A stretch of 64,000 bases of DNA from the NCBI GenBank assembly GCA_947490615.1, contig CANLHK010000006.1, positions 124,001 to 188,000 on the forward strand, in the 5' to 3' direction. Position numbers and translations under genes: made by a program. Every line of letters starts with the position of its first letter. Position 1 is the first letter of the stretch. This document shows positions 8,944-18,293 of the stretch, piece after piece. The notes below the pieces were generated by a model. That model was not told the origin of the DNA. It saw only the letters and a list, made by a program, of their open reading frames with translations, and did no database searches. Source of the DNA: Planctomycetaceae bacterium. GTDB taxonomy: Bacteria; Planctomycetota; Phycisphaerae; Phycisphaerales; SM1A02.

Positions 8944-10950
8944 ATGCGCTTAGACCCACGGTCAAAGATCGCCTTCGCGTGCAATCCTCGAGGCCTGCTC
9001 CTAGCGATCGCCGCAACAGCGACGATCCCCGTGGGACTCTGCCTCGCCGATGAACCAACTTCTCCAGGAGTTCAGCCTTGGGGGCTCTTGGCCTTCTCCA
9101 ACGCGGAACACTTGAGGCAAGTCAGTCAACTCTCGGTTGGCGACAACCACGCGGCCGCCCTCTTACCCAACGGCACCGTCGCCTGTTGGGGCGAGAACAG
9201 CCACGGGCAGTGCAGAGTCCCGTACGGACTGGCGACGGCGGTGCGGGTCGAGGCTGGTGGACGACACACGCTCGCACTCCATGGCAACGGCACGATCACC
9301 GGCTGGGGCGAGTCAAACTACGGCCAACTCAACACACCGCCAGCACTTGGTGTGGTGGCGGACATCGCAGCGGGCTTCCGCCACAATGTCGTCGCGCGCG
9401 CCGATGGAACCGTCGTCTGCTGGGGTTGGAGTGGCAACGGACAAGCGACGACTCCCGCGGGGCTCTCGGGCGTGGTGAAGGTCGCCGCTGGATCGTTTCA
9501 CACCGCGGTCGCGCGAAGCAATGGCACGGTCGTTTGCTGGGGATTCGATTCCGCTGGGCAATCGACTCCTCCAATCGGCTTGGACACCGTCATCGACATC
9601 GCCTGTGGCTCGTTCCACACCATCGCACTGCGCGCGGATGGTCGACTGACCTGCTGGGGAAACAACCAATACGGACAGTGTGTTCCGCCGTCGGGTCTCG
9701 GTCCGCTCACCGCCATCGACGCTGGCGCTGATCACACCATCGCTCGCAAGGCCGACGGCTCGGTCGCGTGCTGGGGACTCAATGGACTCGGGCAATGCTC
9801 GGTTCCGACGCTCGCGTCCCCCACGGTCGCCGTGTTCAGCGGAGTGCAACACTCGGCAGCACTGCTCAATGATGGCTCCTTCGTGGCGTGGGGACGCGAC
9901 GACACCGGCCAATGCACGACGAGCGCCGACATGGCGACACCTGTACAGATCGCCGCGGGATATCGGCACTATGTGATGCTTGACGCACTCGGTGCGATTC
10001 GGTGCATCGGCTCGAATGACTCAGGACAGTCGACGCCGCCCGTCATCGCACAGCCGCGCGCCGTCGCAGCAGGCGCGGATCATTCGGCAGCGCTCGATGC
10101 CGATGGACGCGTCGTCTGTTGGGGCAGCAATGCCTTTCAGCAGCGCGATGTCCCCGCCTCGCTCGGCGTCGCCGAGCAAATCGCTTGTGGCGGATACCAC
10201 ACCATGGCGCGGGCTTCCGACGGACGCGTGAAGGCGTGGGGATGGAATGCAGCAGGTCAATGCGAAGTTCCCAAAGCGCTTCGCAGCGTGAGCGACATCG
10301 CAGCGGGCGAACGGCACTCCCTCGCGATTGACGGCTTTTCTGCGGTGAATTGCTGGGGCGACAACAGTCGTGGCCAGTGCTCGCCGCACGCGGGAGTCGG
10401 CTTCGTCATCAAGGTCGCAGCTGGTTTGAGCCACAGCGTGGCGATCCGCAACGATGGCCGCGCCGTCTGTTGGGGCTGGAACGACAGCGGGCAGTGCAAC
10501 CCACCGCCCGATTTGCGCCCGTGCGTCGACATTGCTGCGGGCGCCGAACACACCATCGCGCTGACAGATCTCGGACTGGTCGTCGTGTGGGGCTCCAACG
10601 CATTTGGCCAGAACTCGCAGAGCATGATGGTGGGACTCGCCACGCGCGTCGTCGCTGGGCCATGGACCTGCGCTATCGTCTCCGAACCATGTTCCTCAAC
10701 TTGGACGGGTGTGGCCCACTGCGTCTGCGGACCGTTCCAACTCGACGAAGATGGAAACGGCATCGCCGACTGCGTCGCCTACCGATTCGGCGATCTTGAT
10801 CTTGATGGCTCGATCGGCTCGCGCGACCTCGCCATCGTGCTTGATGCGTGGGGCGCGATCAATCCTCCGCTCGGTGATCTCAATGGTGATGGGACGATCG
10901 GACCTGCGGATCTCGCGATGCTCTTGGACCGATGGGGACCGCAGTTCTGA
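8944..10950 (+). CDS. Secreted RCC1-repeat propeller protein with GC-type dockerin tail
   Basis: The 668-residue protein starts at ATG 8944; the in-frame ATG at 8866 lies inside the preceding terminator hairpin. A signal peptide is followed by about 13 repeats of roughly 40 residues, each with a CWG....GQC-type core (for example CWGENSHGQC, CWGNNQYGQC, CWGWNDSGQC), and by regular AAG..H..A motifs between them. This is the RCC1/BLIP-II repeat pattern, normally arranged as seven-bladed propellers. The tail has two calcium loops, DLDLDGSIGSRDLAIVL and DLNGDGTIGPADLAMLL, each ending in Trp-Gly. In bacteria such propellers usually bind proteins or peptidoglycan-related ligands; the ligand here is unknown. 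Isolated by flanking non-coding DNA. Confidence 0.88.
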   Translation: MRLDPRSKIAFACNPRGLLLAIAATATIPVGLCLADEPTSPGVQPWGLLAFSNAEHLRQVSQLSVGDNHAAALLPNGTVACWGENSHGQCRVPYGLATAVRVEAGGRHTLALHGNGTITGWGESNYGQLNTPPALGVVADIAAGFRHNVVARADGTVVCWGWSGNGQATTPAGLSGVVKVAAGSFHTAVARSNGTVVCWGFDSAGQSTPPIGLDTVIDIACGSFHTIALRADGRLTCWGNNQYGQCVPPSGLGPLTAIDAGADHTIARKADGSVACWGLNGLGQCSVPTLASPTVAVFSGVQHSAALLNDGSFVAWGRDDTGQCTTSADMATPVQIAAGYRHYVMLDALGAIRCIGSNDSGQSTPPVIAQPRAVAAGADHSAALDADGRVVCWGSNAFQQRDVPASLGVAEQIACGGYHTMARASDGRVKAWGWNAAGQCEVPKALRSVSDIAAGERHSLAIDGFSAVNCWGDNSRGQCSPHAGVGFVIKVAAGLSHSVAIRNDGRAVCWGWNDSGQCNPPPDLRPCVDIAAGAEHTIALTDLGLVVVWGSNAFGQNSQSMMVGLATRVVAGPWTCAIVSEPCSSTWTGVAHCVCGPFQLDEDGNGIADCVAYRFGDLDLDGSIGSRDLAIVLDAWGAINPPLGDLNGDGTIGPADLAMLLDRWGPQF

Positions 10951-11563
10951 TCGCGTCTCTGAGGGGCGGACTCGCTCGCTGCGAACTTTCCGAGAAGCGC
11001 GTCCGAGATCCGCACCGTTCTCGGGCGCACCATTGACGAACTTCGACTGCCTCGTTGTTCAATCCTCCCGATTGCGCCGTCCTTTGCATGAATCGGCGGC
11101 GCGATGTATCAGCGCGGGGCTCTCAAGGCTCTCCTGCGTAACCCTTGATAGAACAGAGAGTTGAAGAAGCCGTGCTCCCGCGCCATCTCGTGGCGTCGGT
11201 GAAGCACCCTGCGTGGTGTCACGCCATCAAACTCGCAAGTCCTCACCGCAGTCCGAGATCGACGCCAGTTGCGTCTCGGATGAATGTGTCTGTAGAGGAC
11301 GATTTCTACTCAAATTCGAACGCCACCGTTTGCTCTGTGGGGATCTTGGCTGATCTTCCAACTCGTACGGTGCTGCGTGAGGTCCACTAGCCTCATGCAC
11401 TGCAGGTCGTCCCGGCTGGATGTGCCGTACACCCACAATCTGGAGTGCCCCCCATGTTGTCGTCACATGGCGTGTACACGGTATCGGCTCCTGAGTTCTC
11501 GAGTTCTTCGCTCGACAACGCTCACCTCACGCATGCCTCCTCCCCCATCGGAGACATGAACTC
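10951..11563. other. 613-base intergenic region, no gene recognised
   Basis: Between the RCC1-repeat gene and the first multicopper oxidase. Short open frames on both strands lack a usable start context or recognisable protein sequence. The stretch is less GC-rich around 11270-11340. It probably carries the leader and control region of the oxidase gene, but no promoter or hairpin stands out. Confidence 0.4.
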
Positions 11564-13240
11564 GTGAGCGACCCAGGTCCCAATTCCGTCTTCAACTCTG
11601 GCTTCGGCCGCCGCACCTTCCTCAAAGGAAGTGCGCTCACCACTGGTGCGTTCTTCATCAATTCGAAGTTCACGCACCTTCGCCTCGCGGACGAGCCATC
11701 GAGCCCGTTCACCACGCCATGGGCGCAGCCTTTGGCCTTCACGCCCTACAACGTGCCGCTCCCTGCCTTCGAGCCGCTCGCGGATGTGAACTTCGACAAC
11801 TTCCAGCGCTACGACGAGCTTCCAGCGGCGCACCAGTACAAGGTGCAGATCTGCGAAGCTCTGCACTGCCCGCACCCGCAGTTGGCCTTCAGCCCGAGCA
11901 CGACCTACAACGGCATGTGCCCTGGCCCGACCTTCATGATGCGCTATGGGCAGCCCGTCATCACACGCTTCGAGAACTGCATGCCTCCGGTCATGCCCTC
12001 GTATGGCAGCTGTGATGTCGTCACCCATGTGCACAATGGTCACCACGCTCCAGAATCCGACGGCGGCCCATGGGACCTCTACAGCCCAGGCATCTACAAG
12101 GATCACCACTGGGCCAATGTCTACGCGTCCGATCTCGCGACGGGGCAGCCCGACTCGCGTGAAGCCAAGGGCACGCTCTTCTACCACGATCACTGCCACG
12201 ACTTCACTGGCGCGAATGTGTATCGCGGACTCGCTGGGTTCTTCCTGCTGTTCGACAACTTCGACAGCGGCAACGAGAACGACACCAACCCCGACGCGTT
12301 CCGTCTGCCGAGCGGTGTTCCCGACGGCAAGCGCGTGCGCAATCGCTACGACATCCCCCTGGTGATTTCCGATCGTCGCTACGACGCCAACGGATTCCTC
12401 GTCTTCAACACCATGGAGATGGATGGCCAGCTCGGCGACAAGAACCTGATCAACGGCCGCGTGCAGCCATACTTTGAGGTCGAGCGGCGCAAGTATCGCT
12501 TCCGCATCCTCAACAGCGGTATCTCGCGTTTCTACGATGTCTGGTTCTCCAACGGCATGACCTTCCAGTACATCGCCAACGACGGGAACATGATTCCTGC
12601 GCCGATGACACTGCAGAATGTGAAGCTCGGCGTGGCCGAACGCGCCGACATCGTCGTCGACTTCAGCCAGCTCCCCGCGACCACGACGGAGATCTATCTC
12701 GTCAATCGCATGGAGCAGACCAATGGTCGCGGCCCAACGGGAAACACCCTCCCGATGAACGCCGCGCCCAAGTTGCTCAAGCTGATCATTCGGCCGCAGA
12801 CTGGCATCGTCGACAACAGCCGCGTACCGACCGCGCTGCGTGAACTTCCTCCCATGGATGTTCCCGTTGCGCGCACCCGCGACTGGCACTTCGACCGTTC
12901 CAACGGCATGTGGACTGTGAACGGACAGTTGTTTGACGAGAATCGCTGCAACGCCGCTTGCAAGATCGGCACCGCAGAAATCTGGAACTTCAGCACGGCG
13001 GGCGGATGGGCTCACCCTGTGCACAACCATATGGAAGAGCCGCGTGTGCTCTCCCGGAACGGCAAATCTGTCGTGGGAACCGTGATGCAAGGCCGGAAGG
13101 ATGCGCACCCTCTCTATCCGGGTGACGAGATCTCGGTCTACATCAAGTTCCGCGACTGGCTCGGGAAGTACCCGATGCACTGCCACAACCTCACGCACGA
13201 AGATCACGCGATGATGTTCCGCTGGGATGTTGTGCCCTGA
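11564..13240 (+). CDS. Multicopper oxidase, Tat-exported (copy 1)
   Basis: The 558-residue protein starts at GTG 11564, with CGGAG about 10 bases upstream. The N-terminus is a Tat-type signal (GRRTFLKGSALTTGAFF). All four copper-binding blocks are present: H155-V-H157 in THVHNG; H208-D-H210 in FYHDH; H484-P-V-H487-N-H489; and H539-C540-H541...H545...M550 in MHCHNLTHEDHAMM. This predicts an intact type 1 site and trinuclear cluster that couple substrate oxidation to reduction of O2 to water. The substrate cannot be read from sequence (phenols, metal ions or bilirubin-like compounds are possible). It heads a block of copper and haem genes and is followed by two SCO-type copper proteins. Confidence 0.93.
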   Translation: MSDPGPNSVFNSGFGRRTFLKGSALTTGAFFINSKFTHLRLADEPSSPFTTPWAQPLAFTPYNVPLPAFEPLADVNFDNFQRYDELPAAHQYKVQICEALHCPHPQLAFSPSTTYNGMCPGPTFMMRYGQPVITRFENCMPPVMPSYGSCDVVTHVHNGHHAPESDGGPWDLYSPGIYKDHHWANVYASDLATGQPDSREAKGTLFYHDHCHDFTGANVYRGLAGFFLLFDNFDSGNENDTNPDAFRLPSGVPDGKRVRNRYDIPLVISDRRYDANGFLVFNTMEMDGQLGDKNLINGRVQPYFEVERRKYRFRILNSGISRFYDVWFSNGMTFQYIANDGNMIPAPMTLQNVKLGVAERADIVVDFSQLPATTTEIYLVNRMEQTNGRGPTGNTLPMNAAPKLLKLIIRPQTGIVDNSRVPTALRELPPMDVPVARTRDWHFDRSNGMWTVNGQLFDENRCNAACKIGTAEIWNFSTAGGWAHPVHNHMEEPRVLSRNGKSVVGTVMQGRKDAHPLYPGDEISVYIKFRDWLGKYPMHCHNLTHEDHAMMFRWDVVP

Positions 13241-13395
13241 GTCAGTGAGTTTGAGAGTTCGTCTTCACTCACACCACTTCAAGTACCGCGCTGACCGTCC
13301 TCGTGCACCACATCGTCCTGGTGCGCGAGGCCGGTCGGACGGCTTGATCACAAAGAGCAAGGCGCGCAAGGCGCGGAAAAGAAAGGTCTGCTTCG

Positions 13396-14193
13396 ATGTC
13401 CAGCCCCCATCACGGCGTTCCTGAACGAGAGCCTGTCACGCGTCGCAGCGCGTTTGGTGGACTCCTCCTTCCTGCCGCAGGCATCCTCCTTGGTGGATGC
13501 GCGAGCTCCCTGAAATCGGCATCGAAGCCCGAGGTCGAGATCCCCGAAGGTCGCGGTGCGTTTGTCATGCGTCCCGATGGAACGCGCGCGTTTCGCAACC
13601 ATGAGTTCGTCGATCAAGACGGCAACAAGGTCCGCTTCCAAGACGATCTCGTCGAAGGCAAGATCTTCGGCGCGACCTTTCAATACGCCAAGTGCAAAGG
13701 CATTTGCTCGAACATGACCGAGCAGATGAAGAAGGCGTACGACCTCATGACGCCGATCATGGGGAACCCCGTGCAGTTCTACATGTTTTCACTGGCAGGC
13801 GACTCGCCTGCTGCGATGAAGGAGTTCATGCAGGCGCGCGGCGTCTATGGACTTCCCGGCTGGCGCTTCTTCTCTGGAACGAACGAAGCCATCACCGACA
13901 TTCGCTGGGCCTTCGGCTTTGGCGATCCCAACGAAGAGCTCGACCAGAATCTTGCGGGCCACACGGGCATGGTGCGATTCTGCAATCACAGCCTCGACAA
14001 GTGGTCGGCCTGCCCTGCTCAAGGGAGTCCCGAAGCAACGGCCCGACTGATGGTCCGCATGTTCCCCGCCAACGCGCGGCCGCAACTTCCAAACATCGCG
14101 TCCAAGGCCGCAGCACCAACCTATCGGATGAAGGACTGGGTTCCCGCGAAGCCGCTTGAAGGTCAAGCCGCTCCAGGAACGCCAAGCCTCTAG
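13396..14193 (+). CDS. SCO1/SenC-family copper lipoprotein (copy 1)
   Basis: The 265-residue protein has a twin-arginine followed by a lipobox (LLGGC, Cys35), so it should be a lipid-anchored thioredoxin-fold protein. The copper site of SCO proteins is complete: C100-KGI-C104 plus His189 in AGHTGMVRF. SCO proteins insert copper into copper enzymes or act as thiol-disulfide partners. Placement just after a multicopper oxidase, with no cytochrome oxidase genes in view, suggests it serves the secreted oxidases (inference). The start has AAAGG about nine bases upstream. Confidence 0.88.
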   Translation: MSSPHHGVPEREPVTRRSAFGGLLLPAAGILLGGCASSLKSASKPEVEIPEGRGAFVMRPDGTRAFRNHEFVDQDGNKVRFQDDLVEGKIFGATFQYAKCKGICSNMTEQMKKAYDLMTPIMGNPVQFYMFSLAGDSPAAMKEFMQARGVYGLPGWRFFSGTNEAITDIRWAFGFGDPNEELDQNLAGHTGMVRFCNHSLDKWSACPAQGSPEATARLMVRMFPANARPQLPNIASKAAAPTYRMKDWVPAKPLEGQAAPGTPSL

Positions 14194-14274
14194 GCCGATG
14201 AAGGTCCGACATCCGCGTCATGCCGATTGTGCAAGCGCTGCAGGTCGCGCCGCTGCGTGATTCCGCCGTCGCGC

Positions 14275-14302
14275 TTGCCTCGCCTTGGTGAGGCGCTACA
14301 CT
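14275..14302 (+). promoter_or_regulatory. Candidate promoter of second SCO gene
   Basis: TTGCCT (14275-14280), 16 bases, TACACT (14297-14302). It would give a leader of about 40 bases before ATG 14352, so the second SCO gene may be transcribed on its own. Confidence 0.5.
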
Positions 14303-14351
14303 TCTCGCGCGAGGCACCCATCCACTCAAGCTGAGGGAAGCGAGACCAACG

Positions 14352-15161
14352 ATGTCACATCGCGACGCTGCGAAGCCAGATTCGGACGCGGTTCACCGTG
14401 CACTCACTCGCCGCAGTCTGCTGGCTTCCTTGGTGTTTCCAGCCGCGGCAGTCGCCGCGGGCTGCGCCACTTCACAGAACGCCAAGCGCCAACCCACGAT
14501 CGCGCTGACCGACCATGAGCTCGGCTTTGAACCCAAGCTTGGCGCCACCAAGATGGAAAGCGACGGCACGCGGTCGTTTCGCAACCATCTCTTGCACGAT
14601 CAAGATGGCAACGCCGTGCGCTACCAGGATGATCTCATCCGCGGTCAGATCTTCGCGGCGACCTTCATGTATGTGGACTGCAAGGGAATCTGCTCGGAAA
14701 TGACGGGCAAGATGACCGAGGCCTACGACCTCCTGCAGCCGATCATGGGGCGTCCCGTGCAGTTCTACACCTTTTCGCTCGCGCAAGATTCGTCTGACAC
14801 GCTCAAGCGCTACATGGAAGCGCGCGGTCTCTATGGTCGGCCTGGATGGAAGTTCCTCACTGCGCCGAAGGCTGTCATCACCGACATTCGCTGGGGATTT
14901 GGCTTCTTCGACGCGGATGAAGAGCTCGACTCGAATCTCACCACGCACACTGGCATGGCGCGGTTTGGCAACCACCGTCTGGATCGATGGAGCTCTTGCC
15001 CTGCGTTGGCGAATCCGAAACTCACCGCGCGGAGTGTCGTCTCGCTCTTTCCTTCCGATCAGCGTCCGTACATCGCCGCGCTCGATCGCAAGCAAGCGCA
15101 TCCTGCTCGGAAGATTCCCAACTTTGAGCCGCTGCCACCTTCGACGCAGGGAGAGGGATAA
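14352..15161 (+). CDS. SCO1/SenC-family copper lipoprotein (copy 2)
   Basis: The 269-residue paralogue of the preceding gene keeps the same architecture: twin-arginine (LTRRSLLASL), lipobox VAAGC (Cys38), C110-KGI-C114, and His199 in TTHTGMARF. The two copies share long conserved stretches (such as RDGTRxFRNH-like and DQDGNxVRxQDDL blocks), so they arose by tandem duplication. They diverge most in the signal region and C-terminus, which may mean different partners. The gene lies between copy 1 and the first di-haem peroxidase. Confidence 0.88.
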   Translation: MSHRDAAKPDSDAVHRALTRRSLLASLVFPAAAVAAGCATSQNAKRQPTIALTDHELGFEPKLGATKMESDGTRSFRNHLLHDQDGNAVRYQDDLIRGQIFAATFMYVDCKGICSEMTGKMTEAYDLLQPIMGRPVQFYTFSLAQDSSDTLKRYMEARGLYGRPGWKFLTAPKAVITDIRWGFGFFDADEELDSNLTTHTGMARFGNHRLDRWSSCPALANPKLTARSVVSLFPSDQRPYIAALDRKQAHPARKIPNFEPLPPSTQGEG

Positions 15162-15283
15162 GCACGAGGAGTGAGCCGGAGAGGCGCGGCGCTTTCGCGT
15201 GGACTTCGTCTTGCTCTAGAGATTTCTCACGCTGCTGTGAAGCGCTGCTTGACTTGGTCCACATCCGCGCCAACTTCTCGGTA

Positions 15284-15306
15284 GTTCCTGCACAGGGTGC
15301 AGGAAC
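15284..15306. repeat. Perfect inverted repeat upstream of first di-haem peroxidase
   Basis: GTTCCTGCAC and GTGCAGGAAC form a 10-bp perfect stem around AGG, about 70 bases before ATG 15378. There is no T-run, so an operator or RNA hairpin is as likely as a terminator for the SCO gene. Confidence 0.5.
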
Positions 15307-15377
15307 CGATCGACCTCCGCTCGTCCCGGCGAGTTCGACCGAACCACTTATGCACTTCGAGACGCCAGAGGTGGCGC

Positions 15378-18104
15378 ATGTTCAAGTTGAGCAGCGTGCT
15401 CGTTCGTCCAACTGTCTTTTTTGTAACAGTAGGTTGGCTTCACTGCGCACCCGTCTTGGCGCAGGTCGACCCACTGAGCGTTTTTGAGCCGTCGCTCAAG
15501 AGCATTCCTGTTCCTGTTCCCACGACGCTTGGCGACTACATCGCCGACCGCGATGCGGCGCGTCGCTTAGGCAAGGCGCTCTTCTGGGATGTTCGGCTTG
15601 GGAGTGATGGCGCCACCGCATGCGCCACCTGTCACCATCAGGCTGGCGCCGATCCGCGCCGCACCAACACCATGCATCCTGGCGCCAATGGCGGGTTTTC
15701 CAACGCTGTCACGCCGGGCGCGAATGCCCCAGCCGCGATCTTTCCCACGATGCAGTTTGCCAACACGGCCAACCGCTTCAGCACGGTGCTCCGCAACATC
15801 GACGATGTCGTCGGCAGCGAAGGCGTCTTGCGCGAGCAGTTCCTCGGCCTCAACGCCGATGGCAATGAGGAGTGCGAACACCTGTCAGAACCAGTGTTCA
15901 CTGCTGGTGGCGTGGCCTACCGACAAGTCACGGGCCGCAACGCGCCTTCCGTGATCAACGCGATCTACAACGTCCGCCAGTTTTGGGATGGCCGCGCCAA
16001 CGCGTGGTTCAACGGAGTGAATCCCTTCGGAACCGTCGATGACGCTGCGCGGGTCTGGCGCGTCAACGCCAAGACGGGACTTCCGATGCAAGTAAAACTC
16101 TCGATCGATCACGCCTCGCTTGCCTCGCAGGCGGTCGGTCCCGTGAACAACGATGTCGAGATGGCCGCGCATGGCCGCGGTTGGATCGATGTGGCGCGCA
16201 AGCTGCTCAACACGAAAGCGCTCGCCACGCAGGAAGTCAGCCCGCGCGACAGTCTCCTCGGCGCGCTCGCGGCTCCCTCGACTGGGCTCACGCTGCGCTA
16301 CGACGAAATGATCGCTGCAGCGTTTCATCCGCACTGGCGCTCGAGCATCGAAGTGACGGCAGGCCTCACCATGCTCGAAGCCAACATGCCGCTGTTTTTC
16401 GGCCTTGCGGTGCAGGAATACCAAGCAACCTTGGTGTCGAACGACTCCCGCTATGACCAGTGGATTGAGCGCAACGGCCCCAACGGTGGCGCGCCTGATC
16501 TCTTCACAACGCAAGAACTCCGCGGCATGCGGCTCTTCTTCAATCTCGACCCGACGCTGCCTGACACCAACTGCAGAGCATGCCATCTGAGCGCGCTCTT
16601 CTCGGTCGCGACCTACGCGGGGAAAGTCGGCGGCGGTGGCGGACACAACGGCGCTGGTGCTTTTCCTGGCGCAGTCGACAGCGACGGCGACACCTTTCCT
16701 GACATCATCGATGCGTTCCCCATGGATCCCACCGAGTGGCTCGACACCGACCACGATCACATCGGCAACAACGCTGATCCCGATGATGACAACGACGGCA
16801 TGCTCGACGCGGTCGATCCGTTTCCACTCGACGCGCTCAACACGCCAGAGGGCGCCGGGACTTTTCCCAACGCGCAGTTTGCACCGCAGCCGATCGCGTT
16901 CATGCCCGATCTTGCGGGCATGCACAAGCGCACCATGATGTTTCAGGAGCCACCGATGGGCTACGAACCAGCGGTGCGACCGCTCGACTTCACGCTCACT
17001 GGTGATGGCGTGCGGCTCTACGATCCGATCGGCGCTCTCGTCCTCCATGTGCCGATGATCCCGCGCAGCTTTTTCCCGTGCAATTTCATCTTTGCGCCTG
17101 AGGTGCCGATTCCATCGCTCGGGCCAACCGCAGCGTTGCTGATCGACGCACGCACCGTCAACTGCAGGATGTCGCTCAGCATCGCCCTCTTCAACTGCCC
17201 GCTCGGAAGCTACCGCGTCACCATCGACGGCATCGATCGCGGCACGCTCGTCTCCGATCCGCTGACGATGTACGACGAGGGCTTCTACAACATCGGTGTG
17301 CGGCCAACGGGAGAGGATCTCGGCGTTGGTGGTGCGCATCCCAATGGCACACCGCTCGCGGCGTCGCGCAGACTGCTCGTGCACAACTTCCTCCCTGAGT
17401 TCGGGCAGCTTTGGAGTGGCGGCAATCTTGCCAACCATGTCAATGGCTCGTTCAAGACACCGTCGTTGCGCAATGTCGAACTCACGGGTCCCTACTTCCA
17501 CAACGGCGGCGCCGCGACGCTCGAAGATGTCATCCGTCTGTACAACCGCGGCGGCGACTTTCACACCGCCAACAAGATCGACCTCGCGCCCGCGATGTTG
17601 GCGATGGACCTCAACGAGGGACACATCACCGATCTCGCCTCGTTCCTGCGCACACTGACCGATGAGCGCGTGCGCGACGAGCGCGCACCCTTCGATCACC
17701 CTGCTATGCCATTGGCCAGCGGTGGCCAAGTTCCCGCCATCGGTGCGGAGGGTCGCGCCGACGGCTGCGCTCCGCCGCTTCTCCCGTTTGAGGACAACCT
17801 CCTCGTGACCGATCCATGGCTCGGCGACTGTGACCGCAACGGATTGCTCGATACCTGCGAGCTTTCGCGTCACGCTGACCGCGTCGACCGCAACGGCAAT
17901 GGTCTGCTCGATGCCTGCGAACAGCCGCTCTGCGCAGCGGACATCACCAACGATGCGCTCGTCGGCGGTGACGATCTCGCAATCCTTCTCGCGGCGTGGA
18001 ACCAACCAGCTTCCGCAGCCGCCGACGCGGACATCGATCACTCAGGCCTTGTCGACGGAGGAGATCTCGCGATCCTCTTGGGCAGTTGGGGTCCGTGCCA
18101 CTGA
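15378..18104 (+). CDS. Di-haem cytochrome c peroxidase/MauG-like protein with dockerin tail (copy 1)
   Basis: The 908-residue protein starts at ATG 15378, with AGAGGTGG just upstream, and has a signal peptide ending at VLA-Q. The first haem site is C82-AT-C85-H86, the second C399-RA-C402-H403. Family blocks follow (NAPSVINA, FWDGRANAW, FKTPSLRNVELTGPYFHNGG, LASFLRTLTDERVR). Between the second haem site and FKTPSLRN lies a large insertion: TSP3-like calcium repeats (DSDGDTFPD; DPDDDNDGMLDAVD) and a beta-rich stretch. The C-terminus has paired dockerin-like loops. Relatives reduce H2O2 or oxidise proteins, rubber or small molecules; the substrate here is unknown. First of three paralogues. Confidence 0.9.
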   Translation: MFKLSSVLVRPTVFFVTVGWLHCAPVLAQVDPLSVFEPSLKSIPVPVPTTLGDYIADRDAARRLGKALFWDVRLGSDGATACATCHHQAGADPRRTNTMHPGANGGFSNAVTPGANAPAAIFPTMQFANTANRFSTVLRNIDDVVGSEGVLREQFLGLNADGNEECEHLSEPVFTAGGVAYRQVTGRNAPSVINAIYNVRQFWDGRANAWFNGVNPFGTVDDAARVWRVNAKTGLPMQVKLSIDHASLASQAVGPVNNDVEMAAHGRGWIDVARKLLNTKALATQEVSPRDSLLGALAAPSTGLTLRYDEMIAAAFHPHWRSSIEVTAGLTMLEANMPLFFGLAVQEYQATLVSNDSRYDQWIERNGPNGGAPDLFTTQELRGMRLFFNLDPTLPDTNCRACHLSALFSVATYAGKVGGGGGHNGAGAFPGAVDSDGDTFPDIIDAFPMDPTEWLDTDHDHIGNNADPDDDNDGMLDAVDPFPLDALNTPEGAGTFPNAQFAPQPIAFMPDLAGMHKRTMMFQEPPMGYEPAVRPLDFTLTGDGVRLYDPIGALVLHVPMIPRSFFPCNFIFAPEVPIPSLGPTAALLIDARTVNCRMSLSIALFNCPLGSYRVTIDGIDRGTLVSDPLTMYDEGFYNIGVRPTGEDLGVGGAHPNGTPLAASRRLLVHNFLPEFGQLWSGGNLANHVNGSFKTPSLRNVELTGPYFHNGGAATLEDVIRLYNRGGDFHTANKIDLAPAMLAMDLNEGHITDLASFLRTLTDERVRDERAPFDHPAMPLASGGQVPAIGAEGRADGCAPPLLPFEDNLLVTDPWLGDCDRNGLLDTCELSRHADRVDRNGNGLLDACEQPLCAADITNDALVGGDDLAILLAAWNQPASAAADADIDHSGLVDGGDLAILLGSWGPCH

Positions 18105-18293
18105 GCGGCACCATCATGGGGGCTGCGCGGGCATAACCCGATTCAAATCCAAGTTGAAGTGAGCCGCTTGCATCGCGGCAAATTGGAGCGAGTGTTGCGG
18201 TGGCTCGCTTCGTCAAGCGAGCACTGTGCGGTCTTCCGCTCGTCCCGGGGTCTCGTACAACCATGTTTCTCATCGACGCCAGAGGTGGCACAG

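Noticed and set aside
15885-18041. Long minus-strand frame of 718 codons opposite the first peroxidase
   Set aside because: It is the complement of a clear coding gene with haem motifs. Long antisense frames are common at this GC content.
18139-18170. tRNA-like T-arm sequence
   Set aside because: Only GATTCAAATC is present; no acceptor, D or anticodon stems can be folded around it.
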